Shown in pieces: positions 50,925 through 63,490 of a stretch of DNA of 64,000 nt. Source of the DNA: Chionis minor. Lineage: Eukaryota; Chordata; Aves; Charadriiformes; Chionididae. Made by a program: the position numbers and the translations under genes. A model generated the notes under the pieces. That model searched no databases. It had not been told where the DNA came from and worked only from the letters and a program-made list of their open reading frames with translations. Location of the stretch: contig VZSF01001437.1 of the NCBI GenBank assembly GCA_013398295.1, positions 129,893 through 193,892 of the forward strand. The letters run 5' to 3'. Numbering within the stretch: the stretch's first letter is position 1; every line of letters begins with the position of its first letter.

Positions 50925-51265
50925 TCTTCAGCCTAAGGAGGAAAAGTTTGGTCGGATACAGTAAGTCTTCAAATCACAAAAAGCTGTTGCAAAAAAGCAA
51001 TAGTCTGTTTTCAATGCCTAGAGTGAATAAAACAAGTAGTAAGGGGTGAAAGCTGCAAAATCATGCAAGTGAGACATTAGAAAATCTCTTTTTAAATAAT
51101 GGATGTTGTAAGCAGGGGAGGTCGTGCGGGAGGCTGTGGAAGCGTTGTTGTCCGAGGGAGGTCCTGAGGGGTGATGCGGCTGCAGCTGATTCTGTCTTTC
51201 CATGGGGAGATGGACCAGGTGACCTAGCCAGGTCCTTCCTGTTTCCATTTTTTGATAATTCTATT
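50925..51265 (+). mobile_element. Ancient CR1 LINE 3' end (sense)
   Basis: TTCTTCAGCCTAAGGAGGAA, GTAAGTCTTCAAATCACAAA followed by AGCTGTTGCAAAAAAG, then GAGGCTGTGGAAGC, and finally GTGACCTAGCCAGGTCCTTC with CTGTTTCCATTTTTTGATAA follow the old amniote CR1 tail and 3' terminus ('GATGACCTCTCGAGGTCCCTTCCAGCCCTACATTTCTATGATT'). Its 5' limit overlaps, in consensus terms, the end of the fragment at 48995-49612 by a few tens of bases. Confidence 0.7.
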
Positions 51266-54200
51266 TGCAAATATTAAAGTATTTTTAAAAAGGATTTTAG
51301 CTTGTCTTTGAATTTATTAATGTTCTGTACCGAACCACAGGGAATCAAGGTGTTTGAGTAAGATCAGACTTGATCCTTCCGACATTAATCTCCATGTTTA
51401 ACTTTGCTACCAGCAGGCTACTCCTAATAGCAAAATTAAACACATACCTCAGTTTTCCCAGACTTGCAAAGACATCTCACATGGTACATAAAGGCTTGGG
51501 GATTCTTCTGTGTAAACGCTGACCTTGCCACTAGAGCCACTGAGTGCTTAACACAAGTACTGAGTTTCAGATCCCTGTTATTAAATGGTTCCTAGAGACA
51601 TTGTAGAGGGAAAAGATACAAGAGCTATCAAAATATTTCATTTGCTTATAATGATATATTTAGATATCTGGCATATCAAAGCCAGAAGGGTATATTTCTG
51701 CTTTATTCTTAAGGGTTTATGCATAATACTGCTGTGTGACAGTGATTAACACCACCCAGTCATGTAGAACCTTTAAAGACAGCCAAAAGATCTGAGCACT
51801 CGAAGTCTTTGTGGACTGAAAAAGTTTGGGGAGTGTTAACATGCTGCTTCTGAGACATTCAATTGAGAACTCGGAAATAATAACGTGTAGCCATTTCTTT
51901 TATCCTGTGGAGTGGTTGGTCCTATGCCACGGGTGAATTGCATGTTCTTTCAATGGGTTTTGCTTCCCAGAGTATTCAATTCTGACACCGTTGCTCCAGT
52001 CAAACAGTACCTTAGTCCTTTAATCATTGCAGTAAAGTCTATGGGTAAAGTACTTTGTCGTCTGAGCAAAGATAAAAGGATCCGGTCCAGAAGGAAAAGA
52101 GATCTCAGTCTGCTGCAATTGACAATCCGGTATTTTTCTTCCCTTGCTCATTTTCTGATATATTACAAATTTTCAGCAGTGAGCTATTCCTTGTGTAATT
52201 GCATTGGAATACCTCAGGCTCATTTTTCTAATAACACTGCATTTTGTGGGGAGATTAAATTTCATGGGTAGTTATAGCATATAATCTTTTCAGCGCTGAG
52301 AGAATAGACAGAAATTAAGCTGGAATGCTGATGGCTGCTATGAATTTAGTACGTCCTATTTTTAATTACTACCTTATTCTCAAGTAAAACTTTGCCCTGG
52401 CCAAACATTTAAAGCCACACCAAGAGCTCTTCAACAACTGCTGATGGCTGTAATGCTGTCAACAGGAGATACTAGTTTAGAAGTACACTGTGATTGTTTT
52501 TGGTGCCAGGCAAATAGAAACTGAATGCATCTTTGAAATTAATTGACCTTTTCCACTTTTTCCCTGTTTGGTATTACTTACAGCATCAACAGTTTGCAGA
52601 CCACTTTTAATAATTGCTACATTAGACATAGCTGTAGAGGTGCCTGACGAAGGCTGAGACTCACGCTTGGACATCCATCTACCTTTTGTTACAGTCCAGA
52701 CTGTTTGTGCTTGCAATCACAACCAAGCATCAAACGGAAAGAAAGGAAATATTGTTTCAGGGATTTTGCACCTCTTCATAGCTTTAAACCTCTTCATCCA
52801 CATAACAACACTGAGCCCTAACCTCGATCCTAGCCCTCAGTTGCAGTGTCCCATGCCTTCCCCTGGCCCATGCAGGATTTCCACCTTCCTGCTCTCATGT
52901 GCCTACTCCGGTCTCCAGCCAGTGTCACCCTGGGCAGCCCTGGCCATAGAGCATGCCATCCACCTGCTAGACTGACTCTGCTTTAAGAGAAAACATGATC
53001 ACTTCTATTACTATCTATAACTTATTAACCCACTTGTGGAAAATGGAGCCACTGGTTAAGAAGTCTGCCTGGCACTGCTTCCTACCTCCTTGTTTAGCCT
53101 CCTGCTCTTAAACCCTAATTTAAGCTAATAGTGTGGGTGTATTGTACTTGTTTATTCTCCAATAAACAATTGGATCAGCAAATCTGTTTCAAGTATAATG
53201 GGACTGGTAAGGAAGAATGCAAAATCTTAAACCAAAAAGTTTGAAAGTTGAGGTAGCAAAGACGTGTGCTTTCCCATTACCCAACTGTTTCTGCGGACGC
53301 ACCCCCTTTGTGTGGATTTGAGTTGATTTAGGGAAGAGCAGAGATGGCTTGGGCCCAGGTCTGGTGTTATGGGTTGCCCTCCGCAGGGGTGGTCACTTCT
53401 GCGGAGGGCATCAGAGTTATGTGGCTGTCCGTGTTGACTCTGAAGACAGCTGTTGTGTTCTCTCAGGGTAAGCAGCTAAACCAGAAGAGCAGCCCTGCCT
53501 GAGACAGGGGCCTAGGATAGTCACACTGGATGCAGACCATGGATATTCATCAAAACTCAGCTTCATGCTGACAATAGTCTACATGTACATTAATCAATGA
53601 CTCAGGTACCAACTACCTGAGCGTGCCTTGGCAGGACTTCAACCAAGACATGTCCAGGGGAATGTACCCTTGGGTTCAAATCAGTCTCTTTTTGATGAAC
53701 AATATGTATCTTGCATGTCTCTGTATGTCAAAAGAGATGCAGACTGCCCAGCACAGCCTTGCCCATAGTCTGCTTGGCTATGGGTTTGAACTCCTCCTGA
53801 GAAGGAGGAGCCCACCCCGATGTCCTAAGGGAGGATAATGTTCTAGCTGTACATTCGAGCTGTAGGGAAACACTGAGGTCTTGCAGTGCCCATCAGTCCC
53901 TGAAGGCACCCATGGATGCCCACGGTGGGCATTGCCTAGTGGCACTCTGCCTAGAGGCATGGCAGAGTCATGCCATCAGGGAGCCCTGAATGTGAGATTA
54001 AGTGAGGTGGTTGCATGCCTCCTCTCACAGCAGCTCCTCCTCTGTTCTCCTGTCTGAGCTCCCTGGGACCTCAGGGAAATTAGTCAACAGCTGTTAATGA
54101 TGTGAACTGCTGTGGTAAGCAGTCTGCGAAGCAGAGATGTGTGTTGTCCTGTGTTGCTGCTGTGAATTGGGCTATGATGTGCCATTCAGCCACAGTAAAT

Positions 54201-56260
54201 AAATACAGGAGTGCTTAAGATCACCCAGAATAACAATAGAGGGATGCTGTGATATGGAGAAACACATTTAACCATGCTGGTGGGGTTTCTAGCGCTGTGG
54301 ACAGAGACCTTATCACAGCAAAGACCCCACTGATCTCTCCTGGCTTCCCAGCATGGTCCATCAAGCTCACCTGGTGCTTTGCCCTCCCCTTCCCATCAAA
54401 CGCCCACCTCTCTCTCACCCAGCTTTGAAGACCCATCATAGTCTGTCTGTGTCCCACCTCACAGCAGTACAATTGTGTCGTTTGTCACTGCCTCCAGAGC
54501 AACGTGGTCAGCTCTCCTCACCCACGTGGCTGTGGCTGCTGTGTGCAGCTCCTGTTTTGCTCCGTGTTCTTATTGTGCCTGGAGCAGAGGCTGGAAATGA
54601 CAAAGATGCAACAACCCATAAAATCACTGCTTTCTTACAGTCTCTCCCTTATGGCTACAGCTGTGACCTAGACCTGCTGCTAGGAAGGACTAAGAAGTTA
54701 CTCTGCTTGTATGTATACACACATACGTGCATATGTGTGTATATATATACATTTTTCCCCACCTCCATTTCAATAAATACTATGAAATTGGAGAGATATG
54801 AACCAAAAACATACCTCCTTCCACATCCTTTATTTTTCTGATTTAATCTCCTGTATATACTTTGGTCACTTGTTTTTAATGGCAAGATTTTTTGTATTTA
54901 TGATTTCTTTATTTCACGATGTCCACAAGTTGGTATGAAATTTGCTTTGATCACCCCAGAAACATTTCTTTGCCAAGTTCTCCATCTGTATGGCTCAGAA
55001 GCCTAAAGGGAGGTCTGAAGTTACGAACTTGTGCTATTTTATGGACAGATATATTTAACAGTGTCTTGCAGACTTGGGCAACCAAACTCTCCACAGGACT
55101 TCTGGCTGAAAGCAACACAAAGAAATGACAGACAAGGCTATGATTTTTATTCCTTAATGTACAGAAATACATTAATTTCTCCTGAAGTTAATGTTTTGGG
55201 AGATAGCTTTTAGGAGTGATTTATAGTAAACATTGGCTTCTGGTCATATTGGCCTGTAAAACAGCTAGTGGATGTTATGTTACTGTAAATAATATTAGCA
55301 GCAGCACATTAGGTATAAACTGATGGTGTTAGGGTCTTTGAAAAAAAAAGGAATGCTCTTCTGTACAATTAAAAGCAAGTTATCACTGTGATAAAATGAG
55401 GCAAGCAACCATCCCCTTTCAATTCAGCCCCTATGAAGCAACATGCAAAAACACATCGTGTAATTTTGAGCTCCTCTTTAGTGGTAGTTGTTGTTCTTGT
55501 CTCTCGCTTTAAAAGTTAAGCATGGTAGAATCCGAAGCAGTGCAAACACAAACGTGAAAGGGTTGACAGGGAATCATTTAAGGAGGGAGATTGATGGATT
55601 TTAACACATCCACATCTTCTGAGGGAAAGACACAAGGCAATGCTATTGCAGCCTGAAACTGCTCCAGCAGTAATAGTTAAGATCGATGATGAAAATGGCC
55701 TCCCAGGGACTAGTGGGCTGAGCTGAAAAGGAATTGGGTATTAGGAAACTTTATTAGCAGTGACTTTGTATAGGCAATTAAGTTATTAGGCAAAAGAGAT
55801 TGTTATGATGTGTTAAAGTTTTCCAGATAAGGGAAGAAAAAAGGGGGGGGGAGTGGAATGGGAGCCAACATTTTATGCAGATAGCCAGACAGCTTATGGG
55901 GGTAGTTGGCTTCTCGCCCTGGAATTTTTGATGTAAATATGCATATATTTGGTATATACAAAGACTTACAGAATTTATCATACTAAATAGTTACAATTCC
56001 TCTGATAGATACTTGTTAACTCTCTATAGGGTCTAGCACAGACAGGGCCATCAAAAAAAGACTGATAATTAGAGTAAAAATCCCACTGCACATCATCTAG
56101 CCATTTTCCTCCATGCGGCACCTGCTCTTTCTCTGTCAGGGCATCTGGTGACCTCTTTGTGTGTTTGCCTTAACATACCATTGCAACTGACGGCAGCCCT
56201 TACCCTCTTCCCTGATGTGAGCTGTGCCCTCTTCTTGCCCGTCTTCTCCCACAGTAGGGG
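51266..56260 (+). other. MTUS2: MTUS2 long intron, seventh segment
   Basis: About 5 kb without a supported gene. It holds the perfect hairpin at 53375-53410 and a TA/TG-rich microsatellite-like run at about 54709-54752. A plus-strand open frame of 162 codons at 54353-54841 shows no domain and reads through that simple repeat, which argues against coding. GC-richer parts lie at 52800-52960 and 53340-54600. Confidence 0.5.
53375..53410. repeat. Perfect 12-bp inverted repeat (hairpin)
   Basis: The left arm TGCCCTCCGCAG (53375-53386) and right arm CTGCGGAGGGCA (53399-53410) are exact reverse complements around a 12-base loop. The stem is 75% GC with two CpG steps preserved (one per arm), unusual in a CpG-poor intron. 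It would form a stable stem in RNA from either strand. The stem is shorter than a microRNA precursor, and pairing stops at the outer bases. Confidence 0.85.
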
Positions 56261-56294
56261 GACAGGACAGGACAGGACAGGACAGGACAGGACA
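56261..56294. repeat. (GACAG)n microsatellite
   Basis: Six perfect copies of GACAG plus a partial seventh, preceded by GGGG. The minus strand reads CTGTC repeats. Some short open frames on both strands pass through it as low-complexity peptide, not evidence of coding. Confidence 0.95.
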
Positions 56295-59200
56295 ACAGTG
56301 AGCCTTCGGGCTCTCCCTCCACCCACATCAACCCATGCCATGAATCCACTGGGCTAAAGAAAATTTATGTTCATAACACGGCAGCTTTCAAGGTAAAGGA
56401 TCATCAGGCAGTATCTGGAAACTGTTTGTATTTACTTTTCTCCAATGCAAATGTGGGTAAAAAAGCAGATATTCCTTCATTATGTATCTGCACCCGGCCT
56501 AAGGAATTTGTTTTAGGCCTGAGTTGTATCTGTATTTCTCAAATTTGCTTTATTATGGAAGTATTGAGAGAAACACAGTGAAACCAGTGCTAGTAGCACC
56601 AATAGAGTAAAGTGTTAGACAAAGCAAAGAATATTCTTTACTTTTTCTTTAAGTGCATTCAAGTTTTAGGATTGCACATAAATATTTTTAATGATGACTA
56701 ACTAGTTGCTGGTGATTTTTCAATGCTTTCTCCTCAACTGAAAATCTGTGTAAAGGGCAGGCTAAATAATTTACACATGTTTAATATTGGAGTGGTGAGT
56801 TATTCCTTCAAGGCCAGCATTTCCTGGCTGCTTTTTCATGCTTGAGTGGGTTTCTCTGCACACACATGAAGCACACAACCAGCCATCTCGGTTAGCTCTG
56901 GTACTTTTAAAAACAACAGCGACGGAGGTCTTTCCTGCAACCTCAGCACACGTTTCCTCACTCTCCTCTTTCTTTCTGATTCATAATTCATAAAACTGGT
57001 AACTGGTCACAGCAGTCATTTTCACCACCGGTTGATTAGGAGTCACAGTGTATAAAACAGGCAGAAAGTAGGGTTGTACTTCCTAATATCTCACAAGTGG
57101 TTTTACTCCTAAGCATAATTAATAACTTCTTTTAGATGTCTTTATGTTTCATTTTGTTGGCTCAGTGTAAAGACATCTTTTTCTGGACAGTCTTATCAGA
57201 AAGCTTTTTTAGCTGTTCTCAACCATTGTGATAATAAGGAGAATATAGTTATTCTATTTGCTGTATTTGTGATTGTTATTAGCAAATATCTTTTAATAAC
57301 TGCAACGAGAACTACTGAAAATGTGTGGAGCATCATTTGGGTCATAAATATGAAATGTGGTGAAGAGATACAAAGAACTTAAATTATATGTTGTCTTGTG
57401 TACATAGATTTTCAGTATAGAGCTGCCAGCTGAGGCACGTATGTGTCTGTGTGGAGTCATGGACACGTGAAATGATATCGCAGCATGTCTTAAGTAGCCC
57501 AAAGGAAAAAAAACCTACATCCATATGACAGCACTTCGAGCTGCCTCAAACTGAGAGCTTTCCCTGCACTTCAGTCCCAGATAACGGCTTTCTTCTATAG
57601 TTTTTCATTTTGTTGTGCTGAGACTTTTGCCAGGCTTTGGGTTTTCAGTCATGAGGTGGCTCGGTGCAGTTTTGCTGTATCACAGCTGCACAGGACAGAG
57701 GCTCAACCCTTTTTCATTAAATTAACATGTGCATTCACAAGGGAGCAGCGTGGCCCTTTGGCTCTCCAGCAGAAGAGCAGCTTGAACCTGGTCTGATAGG
57801 TGACAGTGCGTTAAGTGGTGTCTGCAGTCCAACCTTGAAGTCCAACACCTTCATCTTCACTGGGAGACTGGAAGTCTTTGCAAAGGTTGGGTATGGAAAA
57901 TAAAGTCCTAAGAGACCGACTGGGTCCATCCCCTTTCTCTACTGCAGCTAAAGCAAGGAAAAGTTTTCCCCATGGCTGTCCCACCGCAGTGTGGCCATCA
58001 CAGTCCGCGCCTGTGCCAGGGTCTGGAGGAGGGGAGTCATAACACTGAGATTTAAGGGCATAAATGACTTTTTAGTATCCTGGCTTATTAAAGCAGATAG
58101 GTTTAGATGACAAACAATTCCGTAGAAGGGTTAGGAAACTCCTGATGTACATCTTTTAAGTGGGCATAATCCTGATTTACAGAGAACATGTTTTTGTCTG
58201 CACCATCGTAATGTAGCAATTCTAGTGTCTTAATTTCTCCTGGGTATAATTTTCATTGAGTCTAGGAGAGAAATAAATGCAAAAAGGAATGAATGAGTCC
58301 ATTCAACAAAAATGCATTACACATGAATACTTACACTGGCTGAAGATTTTCACGTTATGTCTAATTGTCCATGGTGTATTATTTTACAAATTTCCTTGAT
58401 TTCAGCAGTTTTCATAGTTCTGTGAATCTCCAGTTGCTTAAAGATTTTTCTCTACTACTTCTTTTCAAAGTAGTTTTCCCTATTGACATTTAGTTATAAC
58501 GTGTCTTCTAGTAATATTCAAATTGTAGTGCTTATTTATGTGCATACACCTTTAATCTACTAAATATTGGGTACACATGTACACGCATAGCTTGCATGCA
58601 TGCACACACAGAAATGTATAAATTATTCTGCACAGAGGTGCACCCTGAAGAGAAAACTTAAGATGAATTGTCAAAATGTGCTAGTTGTCTGCAAAGCTCT
58701 TCTGTACTGGTAATTGTTTAAAAGCAAATGAATCTGCATCAGATTTATATACTTGACTGTCCCTCAATTATTAATTACCTGTTTGGCTAAGAATCTGAGC
58801 AAATCTTCCTGTAAACCTTCCTGCTAATGACTTTCCTAGATGCGCGCTTACTTGTTGGACAAGCATTGGCTGTACCTGTAGAGCTCTTAAAAAAAGCACT
58901 GACTGTCTTCATTCATATCACAGATAAATTATCTGACATCTACTCAGGGTATTTCCTTGTTTATTCTTGCCATTGATCTTCAATTTAATTATTGCTGTTG
59001 AACGGAGTCTAGTTACTTCCCAGAGAAATTACTTACATATTAAACTTGTCCCTTCTAGCTATTCCTTGTCTTTCTTGTGCAGATTCCCAGTCCCTAATGA
59101 GGTATTGCCTTCTTCTTGTGCCAACACTCCTATAAATTCACAATCATCTGCGTTATCCACTTGTGTGTTTTCTTAATTCTCTGTGAATTGCTGGATTAAG

Positions 59201-60539
59201 GGTTTCCAACTCCAGATGCTTGTGCAGCAGTCTTTCTGCACAGTACTCTCGATAACACATTTCTCATCAATCCAACTAAGAAAAATCAGAAGGCGAATTT
59301 CTGAGATTCTCCATAAGCTTTCGCCACTCCAGTTTTCTTTCTTCACCAGCTTTGGATATACCCTTCAGCGTCAGTTTTAAGGGCTGAAACACTAAACCAG
59401 GAAGTCCCCAGCATCAGTGTCTGCCAGTATGAGCTAGTAGGCTCGCTGTTCCAGAAATCTTTACAGGTTCTCCTGGTCATGTGGTTGATGGCCTACAGGC
59501 GGTCTTAGGGACTTGAAAAACCTGGTTATAACAAGGCACAGTATTTTAAGATGGGCAACATATAAAAGGATATCTCCATAACACTTTAAGTTTGTTATGA
59601 TTTGGTGGCCAGCCTTCGTGATGATCGCCAGGTGAAGCAGGAGATGAATTGGTACTGAGCCCACACTGTTCAATGAGCACTCCTCCAGGGTCATTTCTGG
59701 CACACTCTTGAAGCTGGGATCTGAAAGGAGCAGTCGAAAACCAGGATATGGCTGTGTAATTAAAGATTGTGCCATAATCCGTTTGCACAGGAGGATAGAG
59801 TTAATAGTTCCTTGGCAACCTTTTCTGTGGTATTCTCCATTTTGCAACCTAAACAGTTTGTTGACTCTGATGTTGCGGTTACTTTCTGGAAATACATTCC
59901 TTTTTCTAAAGTCTCAGTTTTGTAGTTAAAAAAATGTATAAAATTTTAGTTTTGAATTGACCTTTCTTTCATATACCTTGAACCAAAAATGGAATTTTGA
60001 ACTAGACCACAATACTTAAGTGCCATTTTCAAGCTATTTGAATAGGAGAGCAAATAAATCTTTGTCTTGAACAAAATATTTTTGGTGAAAAACAGAAGAG
60101 AGATTTTTTGCCTGGAAATAATTCAGTGGAGATTCATTTTGAGGCTTCATAAACCTGGCTGTTAATGGGCTGTGCTTTAGTAAGGTAGAAAGAAGCTGAA
60201 CTCACAGATAAAAAAATAAAGAATGAGAAAAAATACTACTCACTATGCACAGTCCATTGTTGTGAAAGAGTAATCATGGTCTTTCTAAGGAAAATGCTGT
60301 TAGAAAAATAAAATGCACTTAATATAGTTGTTTAGCTGCACATCTAGCTGTAATAACCTGAAAATAGGAGGAAATTATCTGTCTCCTTGTTGTTAGGAAT
60401 CCTTTATTTCCATACTTGGAAAGCAGTCAGTTCTGGGGTGGTTGTAAAGGGCAAGTCTTGTTCAGCACCCCATTCTGCTGCAAGCACCAAAGCTTAGCCG
60501 ACCTCCAGGGTCATGTCTGCTGTTCTCAGAAGACTGGAG
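56295..60539 (+). other. MTUS2: MTUS2 long intron, eighth segment
   Basis: About 4.2 kb with no supported gene. About 58880-59400 is T/C-rich with few plus-strand stops and may be an antisense degraded repeat. Minus-strand frames at 59461-59847 overlap each other in different phases and have no recognised domain. A short alternating CATGCATGCA run lies near 58596. Confidence 0.45.
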
Positions 60540-60920
60540 AAATTACACTGCCCGCGTAAAACTGCATTATTTATTTACATCTTAATCCATCAGTTTCGGG
60601 GAATTTGTCATTCAAATAAAACGAAGTGGCTGATGAGAATCCGAGTCAAACAATATTGCCCAAAACATCATTTTTCTGTCAGCAAAACGCATTTCGTATT
60701 TGTGAACCCCATCGCTGAAGTTATGGCCAGGGAAGCAATTGCATGATTGCCTCTTTTTTATCAGATAGCTTGCTTTCTAGCATGGGCAATTTTCCATAGC
60801 AATCCATCACAATGAAACACTGCTCCTCTGAGCCCCGCAACGCCATGGATAACTATGGCAGCAGGGAACCCATATATAATTACTACAATGATATCCCCTA
60901 CCAAATTGCATGAACTGATC
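60540..60920. other. Candidate conserved non-coding element
   Basis: This block has no repeat signature and relatively balanced composition. It holds several homeodomain/POU/GATA-like words: CAATTGCATGATTGCC at about 60738, ATCAGATAGCTTGC near 60759 and CCAAATTGCATGA at about 60901. Its texture resembles vertebrate conserved non-coding elements, but conservation cannot be judged from one sequence. A 77-codon frame over its left part has no known domain. Confidence 0.2.
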
Positions 60921-62554
60921 TCAAAGCCAGGTCACAAAATATGTGTTGTTCCTGCTGCTGCACTAAAAGGAGCTCCAACATCAGACACATCTTGTAACCT
61001 GCTTCTTTAGCTCTGCAGCTCTCTCTCAGTCTTTTTTTTTTTTAATCTTCCAAATTAGACTAGTATTTTAGCTATACGACTTTGAAATCAAGATTTTATT
61101 TATTTCCTTTGAAAATATTAATGTACCTAAATGAGAAAAACACTGAGAGATACAAAATCTGTCTGTTCATGTACACGCAAAAAGTACATGAAAGCCTTTC
61201 ACACAATTAACTAGATTTGTTGTTGTTGTTGGGTGCTTTTTTCTGTATAACAAAGAAAAGAGCAATCCAATAAGGGAATCAAACAAACAAGATGTCCTTT
61301 ATGAAGTGGAGCTGATAATGAGTATTTGAAGACTTCTGTTTCCCTCTTTGCATTGATATGAAACAGCAGGTGATTTCCTTTAACTATGAAGGGTACAGTA
61401 AATTAATATTGCCAAGAGGCACTGAGGAAGACACATTCCACTACTAATAAAATATTGATAAAGATGTGAAGTTTTTGTCATATTAATTATGCTTCATATT
61501 TGGTACTCTAGAAGAAAAACTGAGAGCACAGCATTTAATCCAGCCACCATCTATTAATGAAAATCTCATTTTAAGAGATGAAAACAGTTTGGATTAGAAG
61601 CAATTTTTCAAAGATGCGTATCTTTCTTCAGTTTTTATGCAGACTACATGCCTGCTTGTTCAGATGTGTGACTGTATCAGCACACAAATCAGAGATATAA
61701 GAGTACTTATGGCTATGCACAGAAAAACCCCCAGCACTTCAGTAAAAACACCTTGAAGCTTCAAAGACAAAAGAGTTCTTCACCATTTTATGGCAGTTTC
61801 CCTGTGTAAAGTGTGGCCTCAGTCTTTATTCACTGTCTGCTCTCCAGCCTCTTTACGGATGCATAATGAATAGCTGTAGTCAGCTCCAAACACAAATGCA
61901 GGAGAACTTTTTACAACCGACACTCTTATTATTTGCTGGGAGGACATTTCTCACTGACCCCTTTGCAGAGACTGAGCAACCCTTCCAGAAATCGCATGAG
62001 AAGGTTGGATGTCGAGAGGAAAAGGAAAGTGCAAATAGCAACCGCCTGTAAAACTTTTGGTTTGGGTGACGCACCACCCTCCCATAGCGATTCAGTCTTG
62101 GAGGCCAGGTCGCTTTCCAGAGCGGCACCAAACTGCCTTGACTGGAAAACTGTTGTCCTTTCTTGTCCTATAATCCCCTGCTGCACTGACTGCCAGCCTC
62201 CTGACAGCCTTGGTCAACCTTCTCATCCTGCTGAGTACCGTAGAAACGTGTTTTCTGGTATCTGCAGGAAAACACTGAGGGTCTGTACAGAGCAACATGC
62301 TGCACAGAGCTGTTTCTCTCTGCCCAGCCTGGATTTGTTCCCTGAGCATAATCCAGCCTGTGGGCTGGGGGAGGCAGCGCTGCTGAGATAAAGGAAAACA
62401 CTGAACCCTTTTTAGCTTAAAATAAAGAGAGCTGATAAAGTGGTGGGAAAAAATATTCCAAGTTATTAAAGCTTATTTGAATGACAGATTTTTGAAAATG
62501 GGGGTTTTCAATAAGAGGTATCGGCTCATCCTCATCAGCACTGCCATCTTGGCC

Positions 62555-62588
62555 TATATATATATATATCTCTCTCACACACACACAC
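62555..62588. repeat. Compound (TA)n(TC)n(AC)n microsatellite
   Basis: An alternating TA run from 62555 to about 62569 passes into TCTCTCTC and then into an AC run ending at about 62588. Such compound dinucleotide tracts are typical of length-variable loci. Confidence 0.9.
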
Positions 62589-63409
62589 TTTCTCAGTGGG
62601 CGGGCAGTTGGGGAGGAGAGGTGCCTGTCCCTCTGACAGACAGCCCCCAGTATGGGTATAACCATGCCTAGACAGATACAATTAGGCTACAGCGGTGTCT
62701 CATAACCTCTTGCCCATCACTCCAAGATATGTGTGAGTTACACTGGCATCACATCCTCTGGAGAGCTTCAGATGACTACAGCGATAAAAAGAAAATATGG
62801 GTTGAGAAAATGTGTTTTCCTGCCTAGATTGTGCTGGGCTTTGAGCAGTACTTCTCTGTAGCTTCTCTCTGGCTGCAGGGACCGAAGGGGGCTGTGTACC
62901 CCGCTGCATCTGCTGCCTTGAAATGCAGACCACCTACAACACACATTGCACAAGCCTTGCTCTGTGGTTCCACCCGGATGGCTTTTCTCCATTTCTTTCC
63001 CTGGTTTTCAGCACAGAAGAACAGCCCACAGGGACCCGGTTCAATTTCTGGGTGTACTTTACCTGCGGCATTAGGGACAAGTAAGGTTTCCAAGCCTGTC
63101 TGTTGCAGTGCAGGCAGAGTGTAGTGAACACCCTACCAAGGGGCCCAAGTGTTGAACTGGGATATTTTTCTCCCCATGGATGATAGAAAGGGGATGTCAC
63201 AGCATAATGGAATATCTAAGAGCTGAAAAAAACATGACTGTTCAAAGAGCACCTTTTCCTAGTCATCCCCGGACTCTGAATACTGTAAAACCTGCCAGAT
63301 TTGAAATCCATACTTGGGAAATGTCATTCCTCTTGTCATACATTCCCTATCTGTACATCTTAGACACTCTGGTTTGATTTTGTCACACAAGTTATTTCCA
63401 CTCTCAAAA

Positions 63410-63490
63410 AATTTTTAAGTGATTTGTTCAAGATCATGTAGTAAATAATTGATTTGTCCCTGATACTGTACTTTTCATCTAGCTGTTTTT
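63410..63490 (-). mobile_element. Possible MIR/CORE-SINE fragment (antisense)
   Basis: TAAGTGATTTGTTCAAGATC followed by ATGTAGTAAATAATTGATTT and CATCTAGCTG resembles the reverse complement of a MIR ('TAAGTGACTTGCCCAAGGTCACACAGCAAGT'). It is short and diverged. Confidence 0.35.

Noticed and set aside
54353..54841. 162-codon plus-strand open frame
   Set aside because: It runs through a TA/TG simple repeat, has no domain and lacks promoter or splice context; a chance frame in a GC-richer patch.
59461..59929. Overlapping minus-strand frames as a possible processed pseudogene
   Set aside because: No recognisable parent protein, no poly-A tail and no consistent frame.
61866..63124. Many overlapping open frames on both strands suggesting a gene
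   Set aside because: Frames overlap in all phases on both strands with no domain, which is what low stop density in GC-richer DNA gives.
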